Notes: generated from the sequence alone by a model not told the origin. DNA of 64,000 bases from Xiphydria camelus (GCA_963678675.1 OY783198.1:3601001-3665000); one strand, 5' to 3'; numbered from the stretch's first letter, positions 1-16,161 are shown. Program-made: numbers and translations.

Positions 1-865
1 GGACGTTGGCGGACCTCGATAGGAATTTCCGATTGGGACTAGGTACATAGTTATTTCATTGCAGTTTGTATTCTAGGTATATGAACGTACTCGACTGTAC
101 TTTTCGACTTCTCCTGTCTTAAGACCCCAATGGGCGAGAGGACGGGGATTTCTCCAAGGCTAAACAGTCCTTGGCCGATATGGTAAAGGTTTTGGACTGG
201 TTCTGCTTTGCAGGTGTTTGGCGACGATGGTGGATGTAAAACTCGACAACACCTCGGTAAGGCCCACAAGCCGGTACGACTGAGACGCCAAGCCCTTGGG
301 CTGGCAATGCATCTCACAATTCCAGCAATGGAATTTGCATTCGATTGTACTTTTCGACTAAGAGTTAATTTAGAAATCCTCCCGCGGACCGGAATTAATA
401 TTTACGAAAATGTGTGTGTGTGTGTGTGTGTGTGTAAGGAAGTCGACGGTAGCCGCGCGCCAACGAAAACAGAGAGAATTAAGTAACATCCTCGCAAATA
501 AATTGGTACACGCGTACCGTGTTGCGCGCTAGTAACTTCGGAACGTGCTGTTTTATCCTGTCCCAGTCGTTTACCATCCGAAGCAAAGTTAAAACGGATC
601 GAACTCTTTTCTCTCTCGCGACCACCGATGCGTCGTTGGTTCGACCGACATTCGTCAGAGAGCAGCATCGCACCGAGATGCGCGCGATAACGTGGCTCTT
701 CCGAAACACCGACCGATTTTGGCTTTACCGAATGATGCTCGTAAAAAAAATTAAGGTCCGCGAGCGACTAACGGCGGTTGAACTGAAAGTAGCGCCGGGG
801 AAATAACGGCGAATTACGCGATTAAAACATTGCTCGATCGAGACTACGTATAGGTACTCCCGGCG
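1..865. other. Spacer without a recognised gene
   Basis: I see no convincing coding exon here. Open frames exist on both strands but show no family resemblance. A (TG)12 microsatellite lies at 411-435. A short T-rich motif around the string gtacttttcgact occurs in direct orientation near 91-104 and again near 345-358, which hints at repeat-derived sequence. Confidence 0.5.
411..435. repeat. (TG)n microsatellite
   Basis: An uninterrupted TG dinucleotide run of about 12 units. Confidence 0.95.
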
Positions 866-1060
866 AGACGGATTCTATCTCTGATGACTTTTTAAAATGT
901 CCTTTTTAAGAGTACCAACCAATGATCAATCTATTTTCGTGTTTTCATTAACCGCAGGGCAAGCACAACCGTAGCTAACAAGAGAATATGAGAATTAATT
1001 GTTCATTGGCCGGTATCTTTAAAAATGACATTTCGAAGGCACCAGCGACGGAATCCGTGA
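866..1060. mobile_element. MITE family 1, copy A
   Basis: The two ends are imperfect reverse complements: a GGATTC-like end, then a T-rich stretch with AAATGTC, then a block containing ACCAACCAATGA on the left, mirrored by TCATTGGCCGGT on the right. A second copy with the same arms and the same internal inverted pair lies at 16162-16353. No open frame is present, so this is a non-autonomous palindromic element. No clear target-site duplication could be read. Confidence 0.75.
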
Positions 1061-1207
1061 CGAACGAAATCCGGTCGCGATCGCGATACGATGCGTGGAA
1101 CTGCGAAACAAATTTTTCTTCATGCCGCACCCTTCGAACCTTCAACGTTCGAACGTTAATATAAATTCCCTCTTAAAAAACGTATACTATACGTCCAAAG
1201 AAAAAAA

Positions 1208-1262
1208 TTTAGTTATTCTAACCTAATCGGTACTGTGTATACATATAATTAGAATAACTAAA
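1208..1262. repeat. Short perfect inverted repeat
   Basis: A perfect 14-bp inverted repeat: TTTAGTTATTCTAA at 1208-1221 and its complement at 1249-1262, with a 27-bp loop. It could form a hairpin or be the core of a degraded element. Confidence 0.7.
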
Positions 1263-1450
1263 GGTTTTCGTTTCATTCAATAAAACTCATTCGTGTTCGG
1301 TACTGTAAATCAATTCCAATTCACTGCTTTGTTAAATCAATCCGAGTTGATTTGTTTCAATAAATGTTTTTGTCAGACGAATGGTAGAGAAGTATGGTAT
1401 TAACTACACCGAGGAGAAAGAATTGTTTGATTCCACTAAATTTTGAGATT

Positions 1451-1595
1451 ACGAGTGGCCAACTAAATACATAGTTACTTGAACAAATATTTAGTCGAAG
1501 CGGCTGAGTATCTGATTAACTCAACTAAATTCTATCGTAGTTATTCACGCTACTGATATTTGTTGAAATAGCTGTATATTTAGTTGGCCGCTCGT
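1451..1595. mobile_element. Palindromic MITE-like element
   Basis: The left arm reads acgagtggccaactaaata and the right arm is its near-perfect complement ending in ctcgt. The similarity continues inward for about 40 bp (ACAAATAT blocks). The length is about 145 bp and there is no coding potential. The flanks give no unambiguous target duplication. Confidence 0.65.
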
Positions 1596-2029
1596 GAGGT
1601 TGTGGTTGGGAAATTTCTTTCCTCAGTACTCGCATCCACATATCGGCGCCGGTTACGGGTAGGTACGCGTAGTTCGACTCGAGTGCAACGAGAGGGAACG
1701 CGTCATTGATGCGTCATTACCGCGGCTGCGAAAGCGCGCGCGCGAGCATTTTTTTAAGACCTCGGTTTACGCCACGGGACGCGCACTCGGAGGAGGTCGT
1801 CCTCTCGCGTCCCACGCGAACGCAAAAGAATACTTACCGTCGCCGCCGGAGGAGAATGTCTACCGCCCCGACCGAGCGAAAAAAACTCGTCGAATTTTTC
1901 GTTCCTGAAAAACAAGCGAGAGAGAGGGCGGATATGCATTGAAAACAAAATTTGCTTCGTTTAATCATCGGTGAATTTAAGTACGACGAAATTGCTTTAA
2001 CGCCGTAGGTGTGCAGGGAAAAATAAATA

Positions 2030-2271
2030 CACGGAAAGAGAGACTGGTGTCAATCAATTTTACCGTATTTACACGATGTGGTTTTCGGATGTTTTTACAG
2101 CGCTGTACAGTAATATTTCCTTTGAAGACATTAAATTGCGATGGTTTACATAACTGACTATAGTTCCTAACGAAAAAGTATTCCTCGGCACGGTAGAAGC
2201 ATCCGAAAACCCTCATGCGTACCTGTTTTATCGTAAATACGGTAAAATTTATTGATATCAGTCTCTCCGTG
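2030..2271. mobile_element. TA-flanked MITE (Tc1/mariner type)
   Basis: A 242-bp element with arms starting CACGG and ending CCGTG, flanked on both sides by the dinucleotide TA (2028-2029 and 2272-2273). Each arm contains AATTTTACCGTATTTAC or its complement and a TTTTCGGATG block, giving imperfect arms of about 65 bp. TA duplication is the signature of Tc1/mariner transposition. No transposase is encoded. Confidence 0.8.
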
Positions 2272-2301
2272 TAAAGTTGAAGCGATTGATTTGAAGCTTA
2301 A

Positions 2302-2461
2302 CACGTTGACTGTCCCGTGAGTCACATGTGATTCATACAGAAACGTCGCTGTACGTCCATGAGACATGACATGTGATTAATTTGCCAATGCCGTATGCAT
2401 GGTGATTTTATTTTTGGACGTCGTGGGATGGAAAAAATTCCTCACGGGGACGGTCAACGTG
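2302..2461. mobile_element. TTAA-flanked MITE (piggyBac type)
   Basis: A 160-bp element bounded on both sides by TTAA (2298-2301 and 2462-2465). Terminal repeats begin CACGTTGAC and continue through a GTCCC/GTGAG block with one or two mismatches. TTAA duplication is diagnostic of the piggyBac superfamily. The element has no coding capacity and must have been moved in trans. It sits 30 bp from the TA-flanked element on its left. Confidence 0.8.
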
Positions 2462-2465
2462 TTAA

Positions 2466-4200
2466 ACAAGTGAGTATCTACTCGAAACAATTACACCGCG
2501 AGGGGTTCGCCGTATTCAACCTGACCGATGGTTGAATGAAGCACATTTTTTCTTTCAACACAGGACGTGCGCGCGAGCAAACGCAACGCAGCGGCTTCCG
2601 CGCCGCTCACCCTCGCGCGTACGGGTTTATTCGCGTCGCGATTTTGCGCGTCGACCTGCAAAATTATATAATTTTATCAACTAAATTCGGTCGCGCGCGC
2701 TTTCGGTAGCGCGCGTCATCGAAGCGCGTGTGCGACGCGTGCTACGTGCGTACGCGTGTCTCCCGCTCCCGTCCCTTTCTCTCTGTATCTCCCCCTCAAA
2801 ATCGTCTCACGCTATTACTCAATTTTCGACGGGTGTTTCTTCGAATAATCTCCGCGCGACACGACGCTCCTCCGCGAGATTTCCGAGGCGCTCCCCGACC
2901 GAGTCTCTTGCGTTGGCGCGATAAAATACGTGAAAATAAGGGGAAGGTTCGCAACGCCGGTGGTGGGAGCCGGCATTGACGTCATTCGACGACGTCAAGC
3001 AGGACCGTAGAGCGAAGGCCGCGCGCGAAGCCCCCGCGTCGGTCGCTCGATTCCGAGACGCCGAGGAAATCGCTTTTCGCGGACGGGGAACGTCACACGC
3101 GAGGACTTCCCCCCCCCCCCCCCCCCCGAGCGAATTGCGTCGGTAAACGAAGCGTCTGAGAACGAGAAGATATAACGGGAAAAACCGAGACGATCCTTGT
3201 AGGTATTACAATGTTTGCGCGCGCGCGGTCGCGCCTTTCGTCACGGCTTATCGCGTGCGATGCACTTCGCGCGACCTTCCCGAGAAGCGCGCGCGTAGCG
3301 GTCGACTGCAAATATCGGCTCCCCCGTGACGTTCCGCCTGCCGTGCTACGCGTTCGACGCAACATCGCGGCGGTCGAACGGTCACGGGCGCGATTGCGGT
3401 GGCGAGCGATCGAAATCACATTCGCGCGGAGCGTTCGGCGACTTTTGATGTCGCGACGGAAATGTCCTCCGCGGGGGGAGTGCGAATTTATTTATACATT
3501 CCCACGCGCGCGCGAGCGACGTGCGCGACCTACACGTCGCGGGGATTCAAGGGCTGAAAATAAATGACACGGAGCGACGGAGAGAGAGATCTGCCATTTA
3601 TCGTACGGCATTGTATTCGAGGTGGTGCGCGTACATGTGCGTGCGTGCGTACGCGTGCGCGCGTATACGTTTTGAAGCGGGAGACAAAGTGGCACGCGGT
3701 AATAACGATATCGGAATTAAATACGCCCCGAGAGACCGTCATTGCCGCGTGCCCGATGCGGTTGCCGCGATCGAAAGTACCCCTATTCCTGGACGAGAAA
3801 GTACTGTACGTACCGGGGAGGAGCGAAATATCGCTCGTCACTTCGGTATCGGCGAATTTGTAGGGTCAATCGGAACGATGACGCTCCCCGATGGATATCG
3901 TTATACGCACCGAACGAAATTCCATGGGTGCTTCGCCGTCGCCTACGTACGCAGGGACAAAAATAGTTGCGCGCGCGGGTAGCGCTACGTTTCTGCTATC
4001 GACGGCTATTTAGCGTGGTAGGGGAAAAAAAGGATCGGTTTCATCATCTTACCCGGTATCGTGAGGTAACGGAACCAGGGTTCGTTTTTCCTCGGTGAGC
4101 AAAGTTAAAGGAAGAAGAGAACGAATCTTGAATAGATGAATGTACGTGTAAATCGTAGAGCAACCGTAGGTACCCTAGTATTGGCTTATCGAATACATCG
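2466..4200. other. CpG-rich spacer
   Basis: The stretch is rich in CpG and CGCG runs, with a 19-nt poly-C tract at 3109-3127. Long open frames occur on both strands because stop codons are scarce in GC-rich sequence. None shows a recognisable domain, and all are arginine-rich. It may include promoter-like sequence, but no transcript structure can be supported. Confidence 0.45.
3109..3127. repeat. Poly-C tract
   Basis: Nineteen consecutive C residues. Confidence 0.95.
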
Positions 4201-4204
4201 AGGT

Positions 4205-4470
4205 TATGAATTAAAAAATTAATATTAACAAATTAATTACATTTGGTTATTAAATAATAATACATTTAAATTTGTATGAATATATTATTAGGTAATTATA
4301 ACAATTAATTTTATTTAATTTTAAAATTTTAATTTTCTTCTGAATTAAAAAATTAATATGAATACATTAATTGTATTGGCTGTTAAATAATAATAAAATT
4401 AATTTTTTACTAATATTATTAATTTATTAACAATTAATTTTATTCAGCACACATTTGTGACATCAAACAA
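4205..4470. repeat. AT-rich island with a tandem duplication
   Basis: A strongly AT-rich block inside CpG-rich DNA. The phrase gaattaaaaaattaatat occurs twice about 134 bp apart (near 4208 and 4342), each followed by a TTAAATAATAATA-like string, so the block looks like a diverged tandem duplication. Confidence 0.6.
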
Positions 4471-4556
4471 TTTTGTAATCAAATTAACACGTACGACAGA
4501 TATGTACGTAGGTAGGCGTCGCGCTACGCATCTGCCGTACGAGAGATAATAGTCAT

Positions 4557-4577
4557 GCGCGCGCGCGCGCGCGCGCG
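4557..4577. repeat. (GC)n microsatellite
   Basis: A run of about ten alternating GC units, a Z-DNA-prone sequence. Confidence 0.9.
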
Positions 4578-5279
4578 TGATCCGTTCACGCCGCGACGTA
4601 CCTATCGGTGAACCGGCCACTTCGCCGCTTTGATCTTGGAACTAGCCCAAGCGCGACGACGAATTTCTTTAACGCGTCGCGAACCGTTCGGCGGAGAACT
4701 TCGTCTCGCGTACAGCGAGATCCCCTCGGGGAAAGGCAGAGAAAAGTACAGCTGTACGTAAACCAATTTATCCGACGAAGACGCATTCGTCGCGACGCGT
4801 CTCCTTCGGTCCAGCCGACGCGGCCTACGCGAAAAAAAAAATTTATCCTGCGCACACAGAGAGGTGCGCCTTCTATGCATCCGCCACACGGCGGAACGTA
4901 ACAACGCGAGGGAGGAAATAAGTACGAGCATTAAATTTAACTCCTTGCGCGCGAGGAGCAGCAAACGACCCGCGTGCGCCGCAAGAGTACACGTAATCGC
5001 CGGTCGTGAGGAAGGCGAGAACAATGGCCTTCCCGGTAAGTAAAGAGGAATACCGGGAACTCTCTTGTGCGGTCGTGCCGAACGCGGACCCAGGCCAACG
5101 AAAATATTCGCGCAGGCAGGGAGGCGATACCGACGCCTGATCCATCGACTTCGCACGATTACGTTCGTCGGGGAGGGTGATGCTTTACGGATGGAGGGGT
5201 GGGAGGCACAAGGCCAAAGCCCTGCGCCGGCAGACGACAACGGCACCGACACTCCGACTTCAATAAAGGGTGTCGATTT

Positions 5280-5515
5280 TTTGTATCGATGATTCGACAA
5301 GTTTGAACAAAATCATCAACCACGTATTTATTCACTTTTCATTTTCGGCCTCATCCGAGCCGGAAAACGATATTTAGAAGTGCAGAGAGCACACGTCATC
5401 GTTCGGTAAGTCTATCTCTCTCGCACTCGTTGCTCGGCATGAGTGCATCTCTCACGGCTCTTCGATGACGTCACAATTCAGCAGAGAGAAACGCGCTTAT
5501 AATTCAGTGAATCAT
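5280..5515 (+). mobile_element. Dispersed repeat family 2, copy A
   Basis: This segment is clearly similar to the reverse complement of 45020-45258. Shared blocks include ATGATTCG, TTTGAACAAAAT, CCTCATCCGAGCCGGAA, CACTCGTTGCTCGGCAT and GTCACAATTCAGCA, in the same order. It is therefore an interspersed repeat. A weaker third match lies at 44058-44100. No open reading frame is evident. Confidence 0.75.
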
Positions 5516-5768
5516 TTTCCTTTCGGAGCTTTTCCGTCTCGTGTGTGATAATACTGAACATGTATCTATACGGATTACAAGTTGAATTTAAAAATACGAA
5601 CATTTTTTTTCCCAGTCAAATACCGTATTCTACCGCTGAGATAACAGCCGGCCCCCGATACGGCGTCCCGGATCGATCGTCCGTCGTCTTATCTCTCGAA
5701 TCGAACGATCAGATCGGCCGAGCCGAGTTATACAGGATCCGGACTCGCGGATCTGCGGCATGGTGATC

Positions 5769-5823
5769 GTGCGAGTGCGACAGAGAGAACATGTGCCGAG
5801 TGCATAAGAACCTCTCTGTCGCA
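5769..5823. repeat. Hairpin-forming inverted repeat
   Basis: gtgcgacagagag at 5775-5787 and its perfect complement at 5811-5823 enclose a 23-nt loop. Confidence 0.6.
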
Positions 5824-6061
5824 CATTTCTCTTATCCAGACTTGCCCAGTTGGGGTTTATGCGATGGAGAGGCTCTTAAAAAAATGCAACGATGTTTCCA
5901 ACTGTTCTTACAAATAATATTGGTTCACCTCAACGAGGAAGAAAATAATGTAAAACTATGACAAAAAATTGAAACTCTTATTTTATTCGATAATGTAAAC
6001 TCCTTTCTATAACAAGAAGGAGTTGTAATCGAATGAAAAAAGAGTTGATAAAGAAAAAAAG

Positions 6062-6135
6062 AAAAGAAAACCCAACAAGAATTGAACCCGCGACTCCCAG
6101 TCCGGCAACTTAACCGTTGCGCTATCGCAGCATTG
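6062..6135 (-). mobile_element. tRNA-derived SINE-like fragment
   Basis: Read on the minus strand, this contains a pol III A box, TAGCGCAACGG (6114-6124), and a B box, GGTTCAATTCT (6079-6089), about 24 nt apart. A GACTGGGAGTC anticodon-arm-like piece lies between them. An intact tRNA gene needs a matching acceptor stem and a longer A-B spacing, and neither is present. A T-rich tail follows the B box. The best reading is a tRNA-derived SINE head or tRNA pseudogene. Confidence 0.55.
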
Positions 6136-6244
6136 GTGATATGACGTACCTACGCCAATCCCGGAGACACTTGGAACGCGCGCGCGACGCAATTTTCAAA
6201 AATTTGTTTCTTCGAAACAGAGACCCACTGAAGAAAAAGCCGAA

Positions 6245-6647
6245 ACACGTCGTCGGTCTTATCACGTAAGGGCGTATCTCAGAAAATTTGAAAATTGAAT
6301 TAAGACCGCCAATGGGTTGCTCTCTCTTAAGCCTTGTATTTTTATCTCACGACCCGGCGTACCTCAACATTTTATACCTTTGCTCCCCGTATATATTTTT
6401 CGTCGTATCTCAAAATAATCAAAATTGAAATCTCACGTATAGTAGGCCTAACTTAGGATAGGCCCATACGTGTAATTTAAAAGGCATTCAAGCGCCTAAT
6501 TTTATACATAAAAAAAATCACCAAGCTATAAAAATAAAATTGCAGGACTTATTCACAATGAAAAATCGTTAAATATTAAAAATCGCACTCTCCCGAGAAA
6601 TCATCAAAACTGAGATACGCCCTTACGTGATAAGACCGACGACGTGT
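6245..6647. mobile_element. MITE with perfect 38-bp terminal inverted repeats
   Basis: The left arm at 6245-6282, beginning ACACGTCGTCGG, is exactly complementary to the right arm at 6610-6647. The 403-bp element has no coding potential. Perfect arms suggest recent insertion. No obvious duplicated target flanks it, so the superfamily is unassigned. Confidence 0.85.
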
Positions 6648-7883
6648 CTAATATATTTCGATATACTTTCACCAAAAAAATTGTCAGGGCAAAATCGATT
6701 TGACATCTGCCGGGGGGTCCCCTTGTAAGTAGCATATCCAAGTCTCGACCCCGTATTATCCAGTCCTCGACGTGCGCTCGCGCGCGCTCGGCATGCGTCT
6801 TCGGCATCTTCCCCGATCCACCCCGTCTCGAAACGCGCGCTCGAGGGATCAGAGCCCGCGGCTTTCCTTTTATTTTACCGACACCCGTCTACGCTACGTT
6901 GACCGGCGTACTACACACGTACTGCTATCCCTATACGTATACCGGCGAGACGCACGAATTCTGATTGCGAGACTATCTATTACGCGGAGCTGCCCGGCGA
7001 GGATAGGAGTCGGGCGAACCGCGTCGCGGCCGAAGGTGGCACAGTGGTAACGCCCGGGGTATTTGCCGTGTAATTACATCGAAGCAATTAACGGGGAGAC
7101 GACGAGCCGTTGACGTCAATTGTCGAAGATAACGCGCGTACGGTCGGACGCGGCGCGGCGACGGCGCTGCCGGAGGGTGAAAAGGGGTTCAGGAGAGAGG
7201 AGGTGCGCGCACGTACGTCTAGTCGGTAAAAAGCGAAGCGTGGGAGGGATTGGCGCGGGTACGGAGGGGGGCCGCGAGTGTGGAAGAGGGGGGCGGCAAC
7301 ATGGCCGTCGGTTAGTCGATATCGAACCGTCGTGCCGTGTAGAGCTGTCATGACGCTCCGTGAGGAAGCAAAGCCGTACGAATTCTCGTGAGAGCGACTC
7401 TCCGCGGGACACCGCCGATGGCATCCGTGTTCGGACATCGTACATCGGGTGAGGATATCCTGAATAATCCTAAAGTCGAAGCGCGATCGGTGCGCGCCGC
7501 TGGCGATGCGTGTCTCTTGTCTCGCTCGCGGACGTAGCCGACGAACCACGCGCGTCTCGCGTCATCGTCCCGCGGCGTTCGCGGTATCGCGCGGTTCCAC
7601 GATAAATTCGAACGTGTGTGTGGGAGAAAGAGGGTGAAAAAAGAGCTCCCCCGGCTTTAAATTCGCGAACGGGTGCTGCCTCCGTCGCCCGGTACGAAAT
7701 ACCGACGCTCTCGAGCGAGCATCGATCGAGGCGACTACGAGAGACGGTCGATTCCGTGACGTCGTTCGTGTCTGGCCGGGAGACTTATTACACTTGTTGC
7801 AGGAGTGCAATTACCTCGACCTTCCCAAGTTGGAAAGAGGTGGAAACATCTTTGGCGAGTCGTGTTTCCTATCCTCTCTCTCA

Positions 7884-7951
<68 letters not shown>

Positions 7952-8230
7952 GGTTTTTTACCAAAAAAAATCATAGGTACCTCGGGAAAGGGAGGGGAAG
8001 TGTGTATAAGTCAGACCGCGCGAAGACAACTCCGCGAGGATCGCGAGCACGCACGGCCGGCCGCAGCGAAAAAAACCAACGTACCCCTCCCGCGTCGAAG
8101 CGTGAGAGCGGTGACGCGAACGATTGAGAATTTGCTGAAATATCGTTCGTGTAATGTAACGAAATTTAAATTTTTTTATTATCATCTTTCTATTTTTATT
8201 TTTTAAATATGAAAATTTCACTCTTGTAAT
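6648..8230. promoter_or_regulatory. CpG-rich block upstream of SIK2, possible promoter or 5' UTR region
   Basis: The region is CpG-rich and contains a long CT microsatellite at 7886-7948 followed by an A/T-rich shift near 8160. No coding exon is recognisable, and all open frames are low-complexity or arginine-rich. Its position 2-3.5 kb upstream of the SIK2 start codon makes a promoter or non-coding first exon possible, but nothing in the sequence proves it. Confidence 0.25.
7886..7948. repeat. (CT)n microsatellite
   Basis: An uninterrupted CT run of about 63 bp. In insects such GA/CT tracts can bind GAGA-type factors, but they are also common neutral repeats. Confidence 0.95.
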
Positions 8231-9736
8231 ATTAAATAATTGTTATGGAGTGTATTCATTAAAAAAAGTTCATAAATTCATAATTCATAGCAAAAATTTA
8301 ATCAGTTATCAATAGTTATCTATCAATTATATAATTATCCATCAAATAAAATGGCATTTTTAGTTATTATTTATTTATTTGTACATTAATTTCAGTTACA
8401 GAAATTGGTCTTTTTGAATTATGCTCCAATACGTCAACGAAAGAATTAATTTATTTAACATTTTTAATTTTTTAATATATATATATATATATAATTATAT
8501 ATAATAAGATAATCCGCTAAACGTTTAAAGCGGAAGAAGTCCCTCAGTCGCTCCCCTACGATTTTACATGAAAATTTCGCTTGCGAAATCCTCGAAGATA
8601 TGCGAGAATATAACATACGACTTATACGTGTATACCTATTGAGAATTCGAACGCTCTCTCGCGTGACGGATGTACCTAGGTGGATGGTTATCGGTACGCC
8701 GTGCGTGTTCGAGCGTAGGCGAATATTCGCGCCAAGTAGAGTCTCTATCCATTGTGTGTTAGGGAAGGGGGGGAGGAGGCAGTATCGGTTGGCGACTAAA
8801 AATAGTCGTCGGTCGAAGAACCGAAAAAAAATTCTAGTATCAATGTAAACGTCGGAAGCGGAGATAATCGCGAAAAGTATAGGCAGATAAGTAAAATAAG
8901 TTCGGCCGTATGGGGGAATGGAATACGTGAAATTTTGCCATCACCGGACGAAAGTGATCGACGCGTATCAACGCGACAAGTTCAACTACTGTAAATTCGA
9001 CTCAACCCAGATAGTGTCTATCAGCACCTGACAGCATATTGTCTGCATTATGACGACATTGCAAACTGAAAAATGATAGCAGAATTATGCACGGATACGT
9101 CCGCGTACACTATACATTTTGCCGGACTTTAAAGACAGCATGGAACGCCTTTAAAATTACACCGATACCTATGTGTAAAATTGCAACCAAATTGCGCATC
9201 ATTCTTGCAACTAAATGTCGAAAGTATACAATTTAGCAACGCAGAGTCGTTTCATACATTCCAGCATTTTATACTCTCGCAGTGATATCTTGATGCGAGA
9301 ATAAAATTTCTAAACACTATTTTCAACATTGCTGTCTATCTAGGAACCGTCATCTCCTTGGAATACGGGGAAAAAAAGGCGTGATTTTGATTTCGCCATT
9401 AAACACGTGCGTCGCGATATCGCGGTGATATCTTTGAAGAAAAGTCACGAAGCGATACAATGTCCAAGGAGTATAAACAAAAAAATGAATCAACAACATC
9501 GCGGATCGGCGATCCTCGGTCAAATCTCGCGAGTACGGCAATTGGAACGGTAAACGCGGGGATCCCGAAGTATCTTGGCGTCGGTCGCGTCGATCTAAAT
9601 ATACGTGCCGATAAAGTGTAATAAAATGTGTCCAGCAGAGCGGGAGATGATTTTCGAATAAAAATCGCAACTCGCGTCGCGGGGGCCGCGAACGTCAATT
9701 CTCGGACGTCGACGAAGGCGCGCGCGAGACCTACTA
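8231..9736. other. Spacer, AT-rich then mixed
   Basis: No gene is recognised. An (AT)n stretch lies around 8477-8492. A hairpin formed by TTTTAT...TCTCGCA and TGCGAGAATAAAA lies at about 9267-9306. Confidence 0.5.
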
Positions 9737-10125
9737 CCACGTGAGGCTAAACTTGCTTGCCAGGAAAGAAACTTCAATCACTGTTATCTCGTTATTCTTG
9801 AGTTCCCTTATACATTTCTTGGGAAAATATATTAATTTTTATGATCACGTGTCGGATAAAAGCTTTATATATAGAATTGTATTAAATTTAATACAAATCT
9901 TTTTACAGCGTACCATGTGAGGCTAAACTTACTCGCCAGGAAAGAAACTTCAATCACCGTTATCTCATTATTTTTGATTTTTTGAGCTATATCGATATAA
10001 GACTTTATTGGAGATAAATGCGTAAACTTCAAAAAAGTATTATACAAATATGAGCTAAAAGCTCATAGGTTGTGCGATAATAACGATTGAAGTTTCTTTC
10101 CTGCCGAGTAAGTAGCCTCATGTGG
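9737..10125. mobile_element. TA-flanked MITE plus an adjacent truncated copy
   Basis: A complete element spans 9913-10125. Its arms start CCATGTGAGGCTA and end with the complement TAGCCTCATGTGG, flanked by TA at 9911-9912 and 10126-10127. A second left arm in direct orientation, CCACGTGAGGCTAAACTT, starts at 9737, also preceded by TA, and lacks its own right end. This looks like one element inserted beside or into a related copy. It ends about 190 bp before the SIK2 start codon. Confidence 0.75.
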
Positions 10126-10250
10126 TATATATATGTACGGACTTTTGATTCTATCGAATTCAGCCGCCTTCCCAGCATCCGCACCACGACGGCTCTGATA
10201 TTTACTCTTCGTCGTTTACAGATCACGCGCGGGAAGAGGCGAAGGGATAG

Positions 10251-14653
<4,403 letters not shown>

Positions 14654-14659
14654 GTACCT

Positions 14660-16161
14660 AAGCTTAGAGCTAGACGATAGAGGACGATTGGATCTCGGGG
14701 ATGCCGCTCCGTGGGTGAGGCTGGGATAAAACTGAGAATCAACTCTGCGACGCATTTCGAGTTCGAGAACTTTCCATGATTCGACCTGACCCTGAACTCT
14801 CTCTTTCTCTCTCTCTCCACCCGGAAGTCGGTCATCTCCGATCCATGAGCTCTGTGCCATAGAGTGCGTGCAATTTTTTCCTTTGGCTTAACTTTAGACA
14901 CCGTAGTTGGCCGTTACAGAGCTTCGATCGTCGAATCGAAGCGTACGTCGTTGAGCTGTTCGTAAAGTTATTACCTAGCTAGTATATACCTGCGATTTGT
15001 TCCTATAATGGTTTATTTATTTGACTTAAATAAATGATTATTTTTCTTTAAGTTGGGCGTTCGCGTTACTTATTCTAATTTTCCATCTTACTCCTCGCAT
15101 GCGAAATTTCCCTTTGTCGCGCCGCTACGCCGACGTCGCTCCGAGACACCGTTCTTCGACGCGATTAGAGACTGCGGAAGAATTCGTGGTAAACTTGTCA
15201 CCGATTCGAACACTTCGCGTCGAGGCGCGACAGCGGTGAAAAATCTCTCAGAAAATTATACGAGTAAAGTCTACATACGAAAACCCTTCTGCGTCGAACA
15301 CCATCTTCGATAATGTAACAATCCTACCTTCTTCGCGTACATCTCCCTTCGACCGATGCAAAGAAATCCGAGGCGTGTGACGTGATATTCCGATCGACTC
15401 CATCCGACTCTTTCTTTCGATTCGCATTTCATCCTTTACCACCACACAATACAATGTCGCGCACGCTTCCTCCTAATATCACAGCACCCGTGTGGAACCG
15501 ACGAAACACTCCGCGACTCAACCCGAAATATCAACGAACACTGTCCATTTCCGACTAATAAACGCGAGCCGAATACGTTCGGAAGATCTTCGATTCACGC
15601 CGACCGCCATCTTTCGCGCCGGTACGCACACGCACTTCCTTTTCATCTTCTACTTTACGCGCGTAACTCACACGCTTCCTCCTTCCGCTCCTCCTTAGCG
15701 AACTCGAAAACCCGTTCCTTTCAAACGCAAGATGATTTAAAGACGTTTTTTAGCTCGTATGCTGTCTGAGTATCCGCGAGAAGCACGTAACGAACGCGAA
15801 CGAAGCCTCGGAAGAACTGACATTTTTCGAACGACGATCACACCCGCTCTATTCTCTCGCCTGCAACGTTTCGAAAACGCGATGCTCTCATTGGTCCATC
15901 GCGCGATGGCGCGCTTATTGCGAAGCGCTTGGAAATTTGAATCGAATGCTCTACGCGATCCGGTTGTAAAAATCATACGCTTAAAAAATTCTCCCGAATT
16001 ATCGCATTACAGATATAACGATATTAACCGATCCGCTAACCTCGGCTCCGTTCGCCCACCTCTTGGTACCGAAAATCGAACGCACAACTCGAGCGCTTTC
16101 CTATCGACCGGATAGGTGTATCGACGCTCGCGATCGCGACACGAGTACATACTTCCGGCAA
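14660..16161. other. SIK2 3' flank and spacer
   Basis: After the stop codon this is probably SIK2 3' UTR up to about 15.05 kb. Beyond that no coding exon is recognised on either strand. Confidence 0.4.
15029..15034 (+). terminator. Polyadenylation signal AATAAA for SIK2
   Basis: The hexamer lies 376 nt after the predicted SIK2 stop, in an AT-rich context followed by a T-rich stretch. Confidence 0.45.

Noticed and set aside
4602..5300. 232-codon minus-strand open frame
   Set aside because: Arg/Ser/Pro-rich translation with no domain, in CpG-rich DNA where stops are rare; other frames over the same bases are also open.
6062..6135. Functional tRNA gene
   Set aside because: A and B boxes are present but spacing is too short and no acceptor stem pairs.
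7618..8206. Open frames of 133-169 codons with Leu-Ser repeats on the plus strand and Arg-Glu repeats on the minus strand
   Set aside because: They are translations of the CT microsatellite at 7886-7948.
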